Both the position numbers and the translations under genes were made by a program. A stretch of 33,599 nucleotides of DNA, taken from assembly GCA_018064825.1 (NCBI GenBank), contig JAGHUL010000077.1, forward strand, positions 1-33,599. Reading direction: 5' to 3'. The notes under the pieces are model-generated. The model saw only the letters and a program-made list of their open reading frames with translations, had not been told where the DNA came from and did no database searches. This document shows, in pieces, positions 6,035 through 13,844 of the stretch. This DNA is from Candidatus Colivicinus equi. Its GTDB lineage: Bacteria > Bacillota_I > Bacilli_A > Erysipelotrichales > Erysipelotrichaceae. Positions within the stretch are counted from its first letter, which is position 1. Every line of letters begins with the position of its first letter.

Positions 6035-7738
6035 ATGAATACTAATATTGTTTTAATTGTTGTAGGTGTTTTAGTACTTATTGTTATTATTACAATCTCT
6101 ATTTTGATTAGCAATGCTAAGAAGACAAAACTTAAGAAAGACATCGACGATTTAAATGTTAGATATAACGAAATAAAGACTACGCCAATCGCATTTAAGC
6201 TAAATAAAGCTCAAACGATGGCTAAACGTAATGAAAAAACTAGTACAGCAGTTTCAAAGTACTATCAACAATATGAAGAAGTTGAAAAAAGAATTAGTGA
6301 TATCCAAGATTTAATGAATAATTTGGATGATTCTTTTAGTAGTAAAAAATATAAAGATGCTAGAGAAATAATTGGCGAAGTTAATACTGAAATCGAAACT
6401 GTTGAGACAGAAATTGAACATATTGATAAGTTCTTAGAGAAGTTCTCAGAAAAAGAGAATGAACAAAGAGAATATTCTTCTAAATTAAAAGAAGAGTATC
6501 GCATCATTAGAAATGCTGTAAATGCGAATTCTAATTCGTTATCTATTTCTTTAAATGCTATGGAGAATAAGCTTAATACATGTGAAGAATTGTTCTCTAT
6601 TTCTGAAGAATGGATTTATGCGAATGAATATTCAGAAGCTCAAGAAAGTTTAGAAAAGATTGAAGCAATTTTAGCCGATCTAAGAAATTGTGGTAATCAT
6701 ATACCATCATTAATTAAGGATATTAAAGGTGTTCTTCCTGTGATGCTAGATGAAGTAAAAAGAGAATATGCTTTAACTAGACAAAGAGGAGTCTTCTTAA
6801 ATCATTTAGATGTTGATGGCAAGATTGAAGAAATTGAAAATAACATTAATTCGGATACTAAGCAATTAATAGAAGGAAATATCGAAGGTATCAAACAAAG
6901 AGTTGCAGGAGCTAAGAGCACATTAAATTCTTTGACTGATATGTTTGAAAAAGAAAATAGAGCATTTAAAGAAGCAAAAGATACAAACGCTTCTTCATAC
7001 GAAAACATTCAAGAACTTGTTAAAATTGAAAACTATGTTCGTGTAGCTTATGATAAAGATTCTGCAAGATATGGTCTAGAAAATCTTCAAGATACATTAA
7101 AGAAACAAAGAGACAGTATTGAAGAATATAAAGCAAGATATAAAGAGATCGATGAAGAATTATCACTAAATAATAAACCTGCATCAGAGTTATTGGATGC
7201 TGCAACTTCTCTTCAAAAGTTGACAGAAAATGATAAGAAAGAATTATATTCTTATAAGACTGTTATCGATAAATCTAATGATGGCGAACAAAGAGCCATC
7301 TCACAGCTTGTGAAGTTACAACTAGTTGTAGCTGAAGTTGAAACAAAGGTTGCGGAATATCATTTGCCTTCAATTGCTTCAACATACGAGAGTGATTTAA
7401 AGACCTCATATGAACACATTGATAACATTAAGAAATTATTAAAAGAAATTCCTATCAATATCGATGAATTAAATACTAATCTTGATGCCGCAATTGATTT
7501 TGTCTTCAAGTTCTATAACAACGTCAATAATGTTGTGGGTATGGCTATTATGGTAGAAAATGCAATTGTCTTTGGTAATAAATACCGTTCAACATATCCA
7601 GAGATAGATCGTTCTTTATCAAAAGCTGAATTCCAATTCTTAAATGGCGAATATACAAAAGCATTGAAGACTGCTATCACATGCATGGAAACATTGTTCC
7701 CAGAAAATGCGGATGAAAAGATAATGGAGAATGCTTAG
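6035..7738 (+). CDS. ezrA: Septation ring formation regulator EzrA
   Basis: Membrane-anchored spectrin-like protein of 567 residues that regulates FtsZ ring assembly in low-GC Gram-positives. One N-terminal membrane helix (about residues 4-25, very rich in V/I/L) is followed by almost continuous charged coiled-coil repeats to the end. The length matches Bacillus EzrA (about 560). Identification rests on this architecture plus the conserved neighbourhood ezrA - cysteine desulfurase - thiI, also found in Bacillus. The stop TAG shares its last base with the GTG of the next gene. The start lies 9 nt after the end of the -10, giving a leaderless mRNA. Confidence 0.85.
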   Translation: MNTNIVLIVVGVLVLIVIITISILISNAKKTKLKKDIDDLNVRYNEIKTTPIAFKLNKAQTMAKRNEKTSTAVSKYYQQYEEVEKRISDIQDLMNNLDDSFSSKKYKDAREIIGEVNTEIETVETEIEHIDKFLEKFSEKENEQREYSSKLKEEYRIIRNAVNANSNSLSISLNAMENKLNTCEELFSISEEWIYANEYSEAQESLEKIEAILADLRNCGNHIPSLIKDIKGVLPVMLDEVKREYALTRQRGVFLNHLDVDGKIEEIENNINSDTKQLIEGNIEGIKQRVAGAKSTLNSLTDMFEKENRAFKEAKDTNASSYENIQELVKIENYVRVAYDKDSARYGLENLQDTLKKQRDSIEEYKARYKEIDEELSLNNKPASELLDAATSLQKLTENDKKELYSYKTVIDKSNDGEQRAISQLVKLQLVVAEVETKVAEYHLPSIASTYESDLKTSYEHIDNIKKLLKEIPINIDELNTNLDAAIDFVFKFYNNVNNVVGMAIMVENAIVFGNKYRSTYPEIDRSLSKAEFQFLNGEYTKALKTAITCMETLFPENADEKIMENA

Positions 7739-8844
7739 TGAAGGTTTATCTTGATGCGGTATCTACTACTGATGTTAATAAAGATGTATTAGATACATAT
7801 AAAAAATTATTAGATAAATATTATTGTAATAGCGATGCCTTATATGATGACGGCGTCGCTATTTATGATATGCAAGAAAAGTCACGTAGTTTGATTTGTG
7901 ATCTTTTCAAAATAAAAAAGAATGAGATTATTTTTACTTCTGGTGCTTCCGAAGCTAATTCGTTAGCGATAAAAGGACTTGCTTTTAAACATCCTGAAAG
8001 AAAACACTTGATTACTTCGATCTATGAACATTCATCTGCTTACAATTCTTTCAAGCAACTTGAAGAGCAATTTGGTTATAAGGTCACATATCTTAAACCT
8101 AATGAAAATGGTGAAATCACTCCTGAAGCTGTTAAAGATGCTTTAAGAGATGATACACTTCTTGTTTCAATAATGTGCGTTAATAACGAAATAGGCGTTG
8201 TAAACAATATTTGTGAAATAGGTAAGATTGTTAAGAAACATAGTGGTACATATTTTCATACCGACATTACCCAAGCGCTAGGGAAAGTTGATATTGATTT
8301 AACAAATGTTGATATGGCAAGTTTCAGCGCTCATAAGATACATGGACTAAAAGGCAGTGGTACTTTGATAAAGAAAGAATTCGTTGAACTTATGCCTATC
8401 ATTTCTGGCGGCCAACAAGAGTTTTCTTTACGCGGTGGTACTTCTAATGCTTTAGTAAATATTGTTTTAGCTAAGACTATTAGAATTGCTTTAGAAAACA
8501 AAGAAAAATATCATAACTATCTTCTTTCTTTAAATGAAAGATTAATGAAGGGTTTAGAAGGTTTAGTTACGATTAACACTTATCCTAGTTGTTTAAAAAC
8601 GCTAGTTAATATTTCTACAAAGATGACTTCAGAGGTTTTATTAAATGCTTTGAATCAAAAAGGAATTATGGTTTCTAGTAAATCGACATGCGGTTCTAGA
8701 AAAAATGAAGCAAATAGAACACTAAATAATATGAATATTGATGAAGATTATGCGATTCGTATATCTTTTGATTATACAAATACGATTGAAGAAATTGATT
8801 ATTTTATAGATTGCTTGAAGGAGATATTAGATAAGTATGCCTGA
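7738..8844 (+). CDS. nifZ: Cysteine desulfurase (NifS/IscS family), ThiI partner
   Basis: PLP enzyme that takes sulfur from cysteine and passes it as persulfide to ThiI for 4-thiouridine in tRNA. The cofactor lysine is Lys200 in SFSAHKIHG. The catalytic cysteine is Cys318 in SKSTCGSR. The TSGASEANSLAIKG motif and the HTDITQALGK stretch are present. The GTG start overlaps the ezrA stop by one base, with GGAG about 9 nt before it. The 3' end overlaps thiI by 8 nt, so the two proteins are made together. The 368 residues are slightly shorter than IscS, as in the dedicated Bacillus NifZ. The stop codon is TGA. Confidence 0.92.
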   Translation: MKVYLDAVSTTDVNKDVLDTYKKLLDKYYCNSDALYDDGVAIYDMQEKSRSLICDLFKIKKNEIIFTSGASEANSLAIKGLAFKHPERKHLITSIYEHSSAYNSFKQLEEQFGYKVTYLKPNENGEITPEAVKDALRDDTLLVSIMCVNNEIGVVNNICEIGKIVKKHSGTYFHTDITQALGKVDIDLTNVDMASFSAHKIHGLKGSGTLIKKEFVELMPIISGGQQEFSLRGGTSNALVNIVLAKTIRIALENKEKYHNYLLSLNERLMKGLEGLVTINTYPSCLKTLVNISTKMTSEVLLNALNQKGIMVSSKSTCGSRKNEANRTLNNMNIDEDYAIRISFDYTNTIEEIDYFIDCLKEILDKYA

Positions 8845-10039
8845 GATGTTATATGACCACATAATAGTAAGATATGGTGAACTATCTACTAAAGGTAAGA
8901 ACAGAAAAGAATTCACTAGACAACTCACACACAACATTCGTAAAAGATTAGCTGACTATGAATCTTTGACGTACAATACGTTACATGACGGCTTGTTTAT
9001 TAAGCTTAATGGTGAAGATTATTCTTTGATTAAAGAAGATTTAAAAGATATCTTTGGCTATAGCTATTTTTCTGGTGCAGTTAAATGTAGCAAAGATATT
9101 GAAGACGTTAAGAAACTATCGCTTGATTTAATTAAAAAGGGTAATTATAAGACATTTAAAATTCATACTAAACGTCATGATAAGAACTATCCAATGCATA
9201 GCGATGATATCAATAGAGCCTTGGCAGGTAATATTTTGCATAATACAGATTTGTTGGTAGATGTTCATAATCCTGATATCATAATTTATGTTTCAGTTGA
9301 TATGGATTACATCTACATCATGGATGAAAAAGTAAAGGGCATAGGTGGTTATCCAACGGGCATTAACGGTAAAGCTATGGTTATGATGTCTGGAGGTATA
9401 GATTCACCAGTTGCTGCTTATCTAACAATGAAAAGAGGCATGAGAATAGAGTGTATCCATTTTGCATCAATGCCATATACTTCTAAGCAAGCTTTAGATA
9501 AAGTATTGACATTAGCTAAAAAGATATCGGTATGCCAAGAAAACATAAATGTTCATGTAATTCCTTTTACGGATCTTCAATTAGCGATATACAAACATTG
9601 TGATGAATCGTATGCGATTACTATCATGCGTAGAATGATGTATCGAATAGCTGATAGATTATGTCAAGCTAGAAAGATTAAGATGATTACCAATGGCGAA
9701 TCTATAGGTCAAGTTGCTTCACAAACTCCAGAATCTGTCAGTGTCATTGGTAAAGTATCGGATACTTTAATATTGAGACCTTTATGCATGATGGATAAAC
9801 TTGAAATAATAGATATGGCTAAGAAGATCGATACATACGAAACAAGCATTCTTCCATACGAAGATTGTTGCACTATATTTGATCCAAAGAATCCTGTAAC
9901 AAAGCCAAAAGAAGATAAATGCATTTATTATGAATCATTATTTGATTTTGAAACATTAGTTGAAGAGTGTGTTAAAAACGATAAAGTAGTTAAAGTATCA
10001 TATAGAGACGGAGGTCAAGAAGATGAATCTATATTCTAA
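8837..10039 (+). CDS. thiI: tRNA 4-thiouridine synthase ThiI
   Basis: Adenylates U8 of tRNA and inserts sulfur, forming 4-thiouridine. Layout: N-terminal ferredoxin-like domain (from RYGELSTKGKNRKEF), THUMP domain (about 60-165), and PP-loop ATPase domain with SGGIDSP at 185-191. The C-terminal rhodanese domain of the enteric enzyme is absent, which is usual in Firmicutes and fits with direct sulfur transfer from the adjacent desulfurase. A CC pair in YEDCCTIFDP lies near the C-terminus. The ribosome binding site AAGGAG sits inside the end of the previous gene. Its own 3' end overlaps the next gene by 17 nt. Confidence 0.96.
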   Translation: MPEMLYDHIIVRYGELSTKGKNRKEFTRQLTHNIRKRLADYESLTYNTLHDGLFIKLNGEDYSLIKEDLKDIFGYSYFSGAVKCSKDIEDVKKLSLDLIKKGNYKTFKIHTKRHDKNYPMHSDDINRALAGNILHNTDLLVDVHNPDIIIYVSVDMDYIYIMDEKVKGIGGYPTGINGKAMVMMSGGIDSPVAAYLTMKRGMRIECIHFASMPYTSKQALDKVLTLAKKISVCQENINVHVIPFTDLQLAIYKHCDESYAITIMRRMMYRIADRLCQARKIKMITNGESIGQVASQTPESVSVIGKVSDTLILRPLCMMDKLEIIDMAKKIDTYETSILPYEDCCTIFDPKNPVTKPKEDKCIYYESLFDFETLVEECVKNDKVVKVSYRDGGQEDESIF

Positions 10040-11252
10040 AAGAAGACAAAACGTTTTAACAAGAATGGATGATAACAGTATTTTGTTGTTATTCTCAGGT
10101 AAAGCCATCGCTAAATCTGAAGATGAATGTTACGACTTTGATGTGAATCGTAATTTCTACTATCTAACTGGTTTAGAAAAAGAAGATATGGTTTTAATGC
10201 TTGGAAAGAATAATGGCAAAATTTCTGAGTCTCTATTCATCTTGCCATATGATGAATATCTTGCGAGATGGGTCGGTGGCAGAATGTCAAAACAAGAAGC
10301 AACAGACATTTCAGACATTAAAATAGTGTGTGACAGAGATGAATTAGATGATACAGTAGCTAGAATTATTGAACGTTCTAGAGGCAAGGATTTTAAACTA
10401 TATTTTGATTTTTGGCATTATTCTTATGATCAAAGAAGCTCTGAAGCAACTAAATATGCGGTTGATTTGAAAGCTAAATATCCTTATCTACCTATGATCG
10501 ATATCTTCCCAATTCTTACATCATTAAGAATGGTAAAAGATGAATATGAAGTTGCATACATCAAGAAAGCAATAAGCATTACTAACTTAGGTATTCGTAA
10601 GATGATGAGAAATATTAAACCAGAACTAAATGAAATGGTTATGGAAGGTGTGTTTGATTTCGTCTTAAAAGAAAACTTATGTAATAAGAATGCATTTAAG
10701 ACTATTGCGGCAAGTGGACATCGTGCAACAATTCTTCATTATTCAACCAATAATCAAGTGATGAAAAATGGCGAGCTATTCTTATGCGATTTAGGCGCAA
10801 CTTATAAAAACTATTGCGCCGACATATCACGTACCTTCCCAGTAAATGGTAAGTTCAGTAAGCGCCAAAGAGAAATATACGAAATGGTCTTACATGCTCA
10901 AAAAATTGTAGTTGATCATGCTAAAGCCGGAGTAACATTAAGAGAACTTAATAAGATGGTTGTAGACTATTATCGTGATGAGCTTCCTAAACACGGACTA
11001 AATAAAGGTGTTAATGAATATTATTTCCATTCCGTATCTCACCATCTAGGATTAGATACACACGATGTTTCAATGGACGAACCATTAAGACCAGGATGCG
11101 TCATCACTAATGAACCAGGTTTATATATCACTGATGAGTCAATCGGTATCAGAATCGAAGATGATTTGTTGATAAAAGAGAATGGCTGTGAGGTATTATC
11201 TAAAGATATTATCAAAGAAGTTGATGACATCGAAAGCTTCATGGATCGTTAA
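10023..11252 (+). CDS. pepP: M24 aminopeptidase, Xaa-Pro aminopeptidase (PepP type)
   Basis: Di-metal (usually Mn) peptidase removing N-terminal residues that precede proline; cytoplasmic. The N-terminal AMP_N domain (about 1-145) begins with YSKRRQNVLTRM and contains NFYYLTGLE. The pita-bread catalytic domain (about 175-405) has all five metal ligands: Asp in CDLG, Asp in CADISRTF, His in HHLGLDTHD, Glu in TNEPGLY and Glu in IRIEDD. It has 409 residues. The ATG has GGAGG upstream inside thiI and overlaps thiI by 17 nt, so it is the fourth gene of the ezrA operon. A terminator follows. Confidence 0.92.
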   Translation: MNLYSKRRQNVLTRMDDNSILLLFSGKAIAKSEDECYDFDVNRNFYYLTGLEKEDMVLMLGKNNGKISESLFILPYDEYLARWVGGRMSKQEATDISDIKIVCDRDELDDTVARIIERSRGKDFKLYFDFWHYSYDQRSSEATKYAVDLKAKYPYLPMIDIFPILTSLRMVKDEYEVAYIKKAISITNLGIRKMMRNIKPELNEMVMEGVFDFVLKENLCNKNAFKTIAASGHRATILHYSTNNQVMKNGELFLCDLGATYKNYCADISRTFPVNGKFSKRQREIYEMVLHAQKIVVDHAKAGVTLRELNKMVVDYYRDELPKHGLNKGVNEYYFHSVSHHLGLDTHDVSMDEPLRPGCVITNEPGLYITDESIGIRIEDDLLIKENGCEVLSKDIIKEVDDIESFMDR

Positions 11253-11257
11253 TTTAT

Positions 11258-11266
11258 TGCTATAAT
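11258..11266 (+). promoter_or_regulatory. Extended -10 promoter candidate ahead of the T7SS locus
   Basis: TGCTATAAT is a perfect extended -10, with a weak TTCATG at 11238-11243 as -35. Transcription would start near 11273, directly before a terminator hairpin and about 95 nt before the first WXG100 gene. Confidence 0.45.
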
Positions 11267-11279
11267 TTCCGAAAACAAG

Positions 11280-11308
11280 GCTAATATTTAAAAATATTAG
11301 CTTTTTTT
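11280..11308 (+). terminator. Rho-independent terminator after pepP, before the T7SS locus
   Basis: 9-bp stem GCTAATATT / AATATTAGC, loop TAAA, then seven T. It closes the ezrA-pepP operon. The extended -10 at 11258 lies upstream of it, so it could also act on T7SS transcription. Confidence 0.82.
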
Positions 11309-11366
11309 ATAAAAAAATTAAGAATTTTCACTTTTTCCTTGAATAAATATATAAGGAGGAAAAAAG

Positions 11367-11669
11367 ATGAACATTATAGAAGTTGAACCTGAACGTCTAG
11401 AAGCTACTGCTAGTAAAGTAGAATCAGCCGACAATGATTATCAACGTTTCTGTCAATCCATATATACAGAAGTTGATAAGATGTCTACTTATTGGCAAGG
11501 AAAAGACAATATTGCTTTTACAAATCAAATTAAAGCCTTTGAAGATGACTTGAAGAGAATCTCAATGGTGATGCGTGAATACGCCGATTTCTTGCGTGAC
11601 ACAGCTAGAAGCTATCGTGATATGCAAGATGAAAATTATGCACAAGCTAACAAACTTAAAACAGTATAG
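11367..11669 (+). CDS. WXG100-family T7SS protein, first copy (EsxA-like)
   Basis: 100-residue helical-hairpin protein without a signal peptide, a typical small substrate of type VII secretion. The turn motif W-Q-G (STYWQGKDNIAF) is intact near residue 43. The C-terminal helix ends with the Tyr-rich YADFL and SYRDMQDENY stretch, although a strict YxxxD/E spacing is not met. It has a strong ribosome binding site, AAGGAGG, and lies 14 nt before a second WXG100 gene, suggesting a secreted heterodimer. It heads the T7SS gene run, placed behind a terminator. Confidence 0.92.
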   Translation: MNIIEVEPERLEATASKVESADNDYQRFCQSIYTEVDKMSTYWQGKDNIAFTNQIKAFEDDLKRISMVMREYADFLRDTARSYRDMQDENYAQANKLKTV

Positions 11670-11683
11670 GAGAAGAATTATCT

Positions 11684-11980
11684 ATGGATCAAATTAAAAT
11701 ATCTTTACCCGAAGTTTCTAATACCGCTAGTTTGATACGCCAACAAAACGCTAATCTAGATGAAACACTAAATTATGTTTCAATGACAATGAATGATTTG
11801 AGCAATGATTGGCATTCAAACGGACAAGAGATGCTGATATCTAAATTCAACAACTTCGCAAACAAATTCATTGTGGAGTCAGAAATAATAGAATCTTATG
11901 CGCGCTTTTTAGATGATACAGTATCTAAGTACGATTCTTTAGAATCTACAATTACTGCTAACGCGGCAAACTTTGGTTAA
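11684..11980 (+). CDS. WXG100-family T7SS protein, second copy (EsxB-like)
   Basis: 98-residue helix-turn-helix protein. The turn reads W-H-S (SNDWHSNGQEML), so the usual Gly of WxG is Ser. The C-terminus carries a correct YxxxE secretion-type motif (KYDSLES). In characterised Esx pairs only one partner needs the YxxxD/E signal. Here the first copy keeps the canonical WxG and the second keeps the export motif, so the two look complementary. GGAGAAG lies upstream. Its last codons overlap the TTG start of the lipoprotein gene by 8 nt. Confidence 0.85.
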   Translation: MDQIKISLPEVSNTASLIRQQNANLDETLNYVSMTMNDLSNDWHSNGQEMLISKFNNFANKFIVESEIIESYARFLDDTVSKYDSLESTITANAANFG

Positions 11981-13844
11981 AAAACTAATTGTGTGTCTTG
12001 TAACAATTCTATTTGCGACTTGCATTATTTCGTGCAAGGCACACAATTACTATTTATATAAAGAATACTTAAATACTTTAGCAGTAAAAAGTGGTATTAG
12101 CGATAGCGTAAATATTGAAGAGAATATTGATAAATTATTAGCTTGGCAAATAATAGGCAAAAGTGATTATGATATTTTAGATGATGAACTTAATTATGAA
12201 TTATTATCAAAGACAATAACTAATTTAATAGATAATGATGAAAATGAAGAAATAAGTAAGTGTTATTGGGCAAATAAAGAACCTCAAGAAAAAGTTGAGA
12301 AAGAAATTGCCGACGAGATTATTGAAAAGGCAGTTAACTATATTAATAACAGGACTTACGAGCATAGTTATAGCTCTACATATAAAAAAGAAGTTAAAAA
12401 GAATATAGATGATGTTAAGATAGGCGATATCTATTACGATCAAACAAATAATGAATATAAGAAATTACTAGACATTTCTAATGATGAATATATATTTGAA
12501 GAAGCAGAATACGAAGATGTTTTCGATAGTTTAGAATTTGCCAATACCTTTGAAATAGACTTTGAACAAAGCGAAGTCATTCCTAGTGGTGATTTTGAAA
12601 AAAGCAATTATGTGAACAATAGATTTGATTTGTTGTCAACGAAGGCACACTCTTTTAACACAGATGGTTTTCGCATTTCTTATACGCTCAATGCATCGAA
12701 TATTTCAGTGCATATATCTAAAAAACTTAATAGCCTAAATTTTTACACAGACTTAAGTTTATCAAATATAAAGCCGACTTTTAAGTGGACGTATGATGAT
12801 GATAACGTTAAACACGCATATTTTAGAGTGAACTTTAACTCTACTGAAAAAGTTGGAGTATCAATAGGCAAATACAACAATTATTATTTAAATTTCAAAG
12901 ATTTAGATTCTAAGTCTTTTCTCAATAAATTAAAAAATACCGTAAATAGGAGTGAAGATGAACTTGAAGCTATTATTCCTATATGTACGATTAAAACACC
13001 AATTCCTGAACTTCCAAGTGTGGAATTAGATTTGGAGGTTCTAGTTAAAATATACACAAGTGGTAAAGCAGAATTACAGTTATATAATAGCCACAGCTTG
13101 GGCTTTGAAACAAAAAACGGCGAGTTTAGAATCATCAATGATGCAAAAAGAGATTTTGATTTTATTGCATCAGGCAGCAGTAAGGCTATAGTTGGTTTAA
13201 ATTTTGCCTTGGAGGCAGCAAAATTAAAATTAGCAGATATCGAGTTTGATGGTGGCTTAAAAGCCGAATTAAAACCAACCATTCATTTATATGATGCGCA
13301 AGGGAATGTAAGCCATGAACAAAGTGATCTAGCTTATTCAACAATAAACAACATCGCCAAAGAAAACACAGATGTCGCAGTATGTGCTGATGCTTCTTTT
13401 AGATGGGTATTTGACATTGTCTTTAATACTTCTAAAACAAAACTATATAAACTTGGTTTCACAAAGACACTTTCGATTCTCGACGATGACGCTCAAGTAT
13501 TAAATAACATGCATCATATAGAAAACGGCATCTTTGTTGAGAAGTGTACGCGAAATAATAGAACTAATTCGCTTTTAACGACGACTATCTATTACAAAAA
13601 AATAACTTTGGCTAGCTATGCAGAGGTTATATCCAAAGATGAGGATTTTCAAATAAGAGTTCTTGGTGTGCCAGAAGGATACACGATAGATGGACTAAAG
13701 TACAATAGCGAAGATAATGATATCGCAAGTGTTAATTCAAGTGGCGTTGTCTCTGGACATAAACCAGGTAGTGTAAAGATAAAAATAACCACTGATGATA
13801 GCAAATATAATGCTTATGTAAATATTCTTGTGAGTAGTGAATAA
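11973..13844 (+). CDS. Large lipoprotein with C-terminal Ig-like (Big_2) domain, T7SS-associated
   Basis: 623 residues, function unknown. The start appears to be TTG (11973), overlapping the previous gene by 8 nt with no clear ribosome binding site, so translation is probably coupled. The signal peptide ends in the lipobox IISC with Cys21 as the lipidated residue. An N-terminal region (about 25-150) is acidic and helical. The central part (about 200-500) looks rich in beta strands (repeated alternating patterns such as VELDLEVLVKIY). The last 80 residues resemble a Big_2 immunoglobulin-like domain (SEDNDIASVNSSGVVSGHKP). The stop TAA overlaps the essC ATG as TAATG. Its place between esx genes and essC argues for a role in secretion at the cell surface. 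Confidence 0.8.
   Translation: MVKKLIVCLVTILFATCIISCKAHNYYLYKEYLNTLAVKSGISDSVNIEENIDKLLAWQIIGKSDYDILDDELNYELLSKTITNLIDNDENEEISKCYWANKEPQEKVEKEIADEIIEKAVNYINNRTYEHSYSSTYKKEVKKNIDDVKIGDIYYDQTNNEYKKLLDISNDEYIFEEAEYEDVFDSLEFANTFEIDFEQSEVIPSGDFEKSNYVNNRFDLLSTKAHSFNTDGFRISYTLNASNISVHISKKLNSLNFYTDLSLSNIKPTFKWTYDDDNVKHAYFRVNFNSTEKVGVSIGKYNNYYLNFKDLDSKSFLNKLKNTVNRSEDELEAIIPICTIKTPIPELPSVELDLEVLVKIYTSGKAELQLYNSHSLGFETKNGEFRIINDAKRDFDFIASGSSKAIVGLNFALEAAKLKLADIEFDGGLKAELKPTIHLYDAQGNVSHEQSDLAYSTINNIAKENTDVAVCADASFRWVFDIVFNTSKTKLYKLGFTKTLSILDDDAQVLNNMHHIENGIFVEKCTRNNRTNSLLTTTIYYKKITLASYAEVISKDEDFQIRVLGVPEGYTIDGLKYNSEDNDIASVNSSGVVSGHKPGSVKIKITTDDSKYNAYVNILVSSE

Noticed and set aside
12884..13282. 132-residue minus-strand ORF inside the lipoprotein gene
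   Set aside because: Low-complexity antisense shadow of the lipoprotein frame, with no promoter or ribosome binding site.
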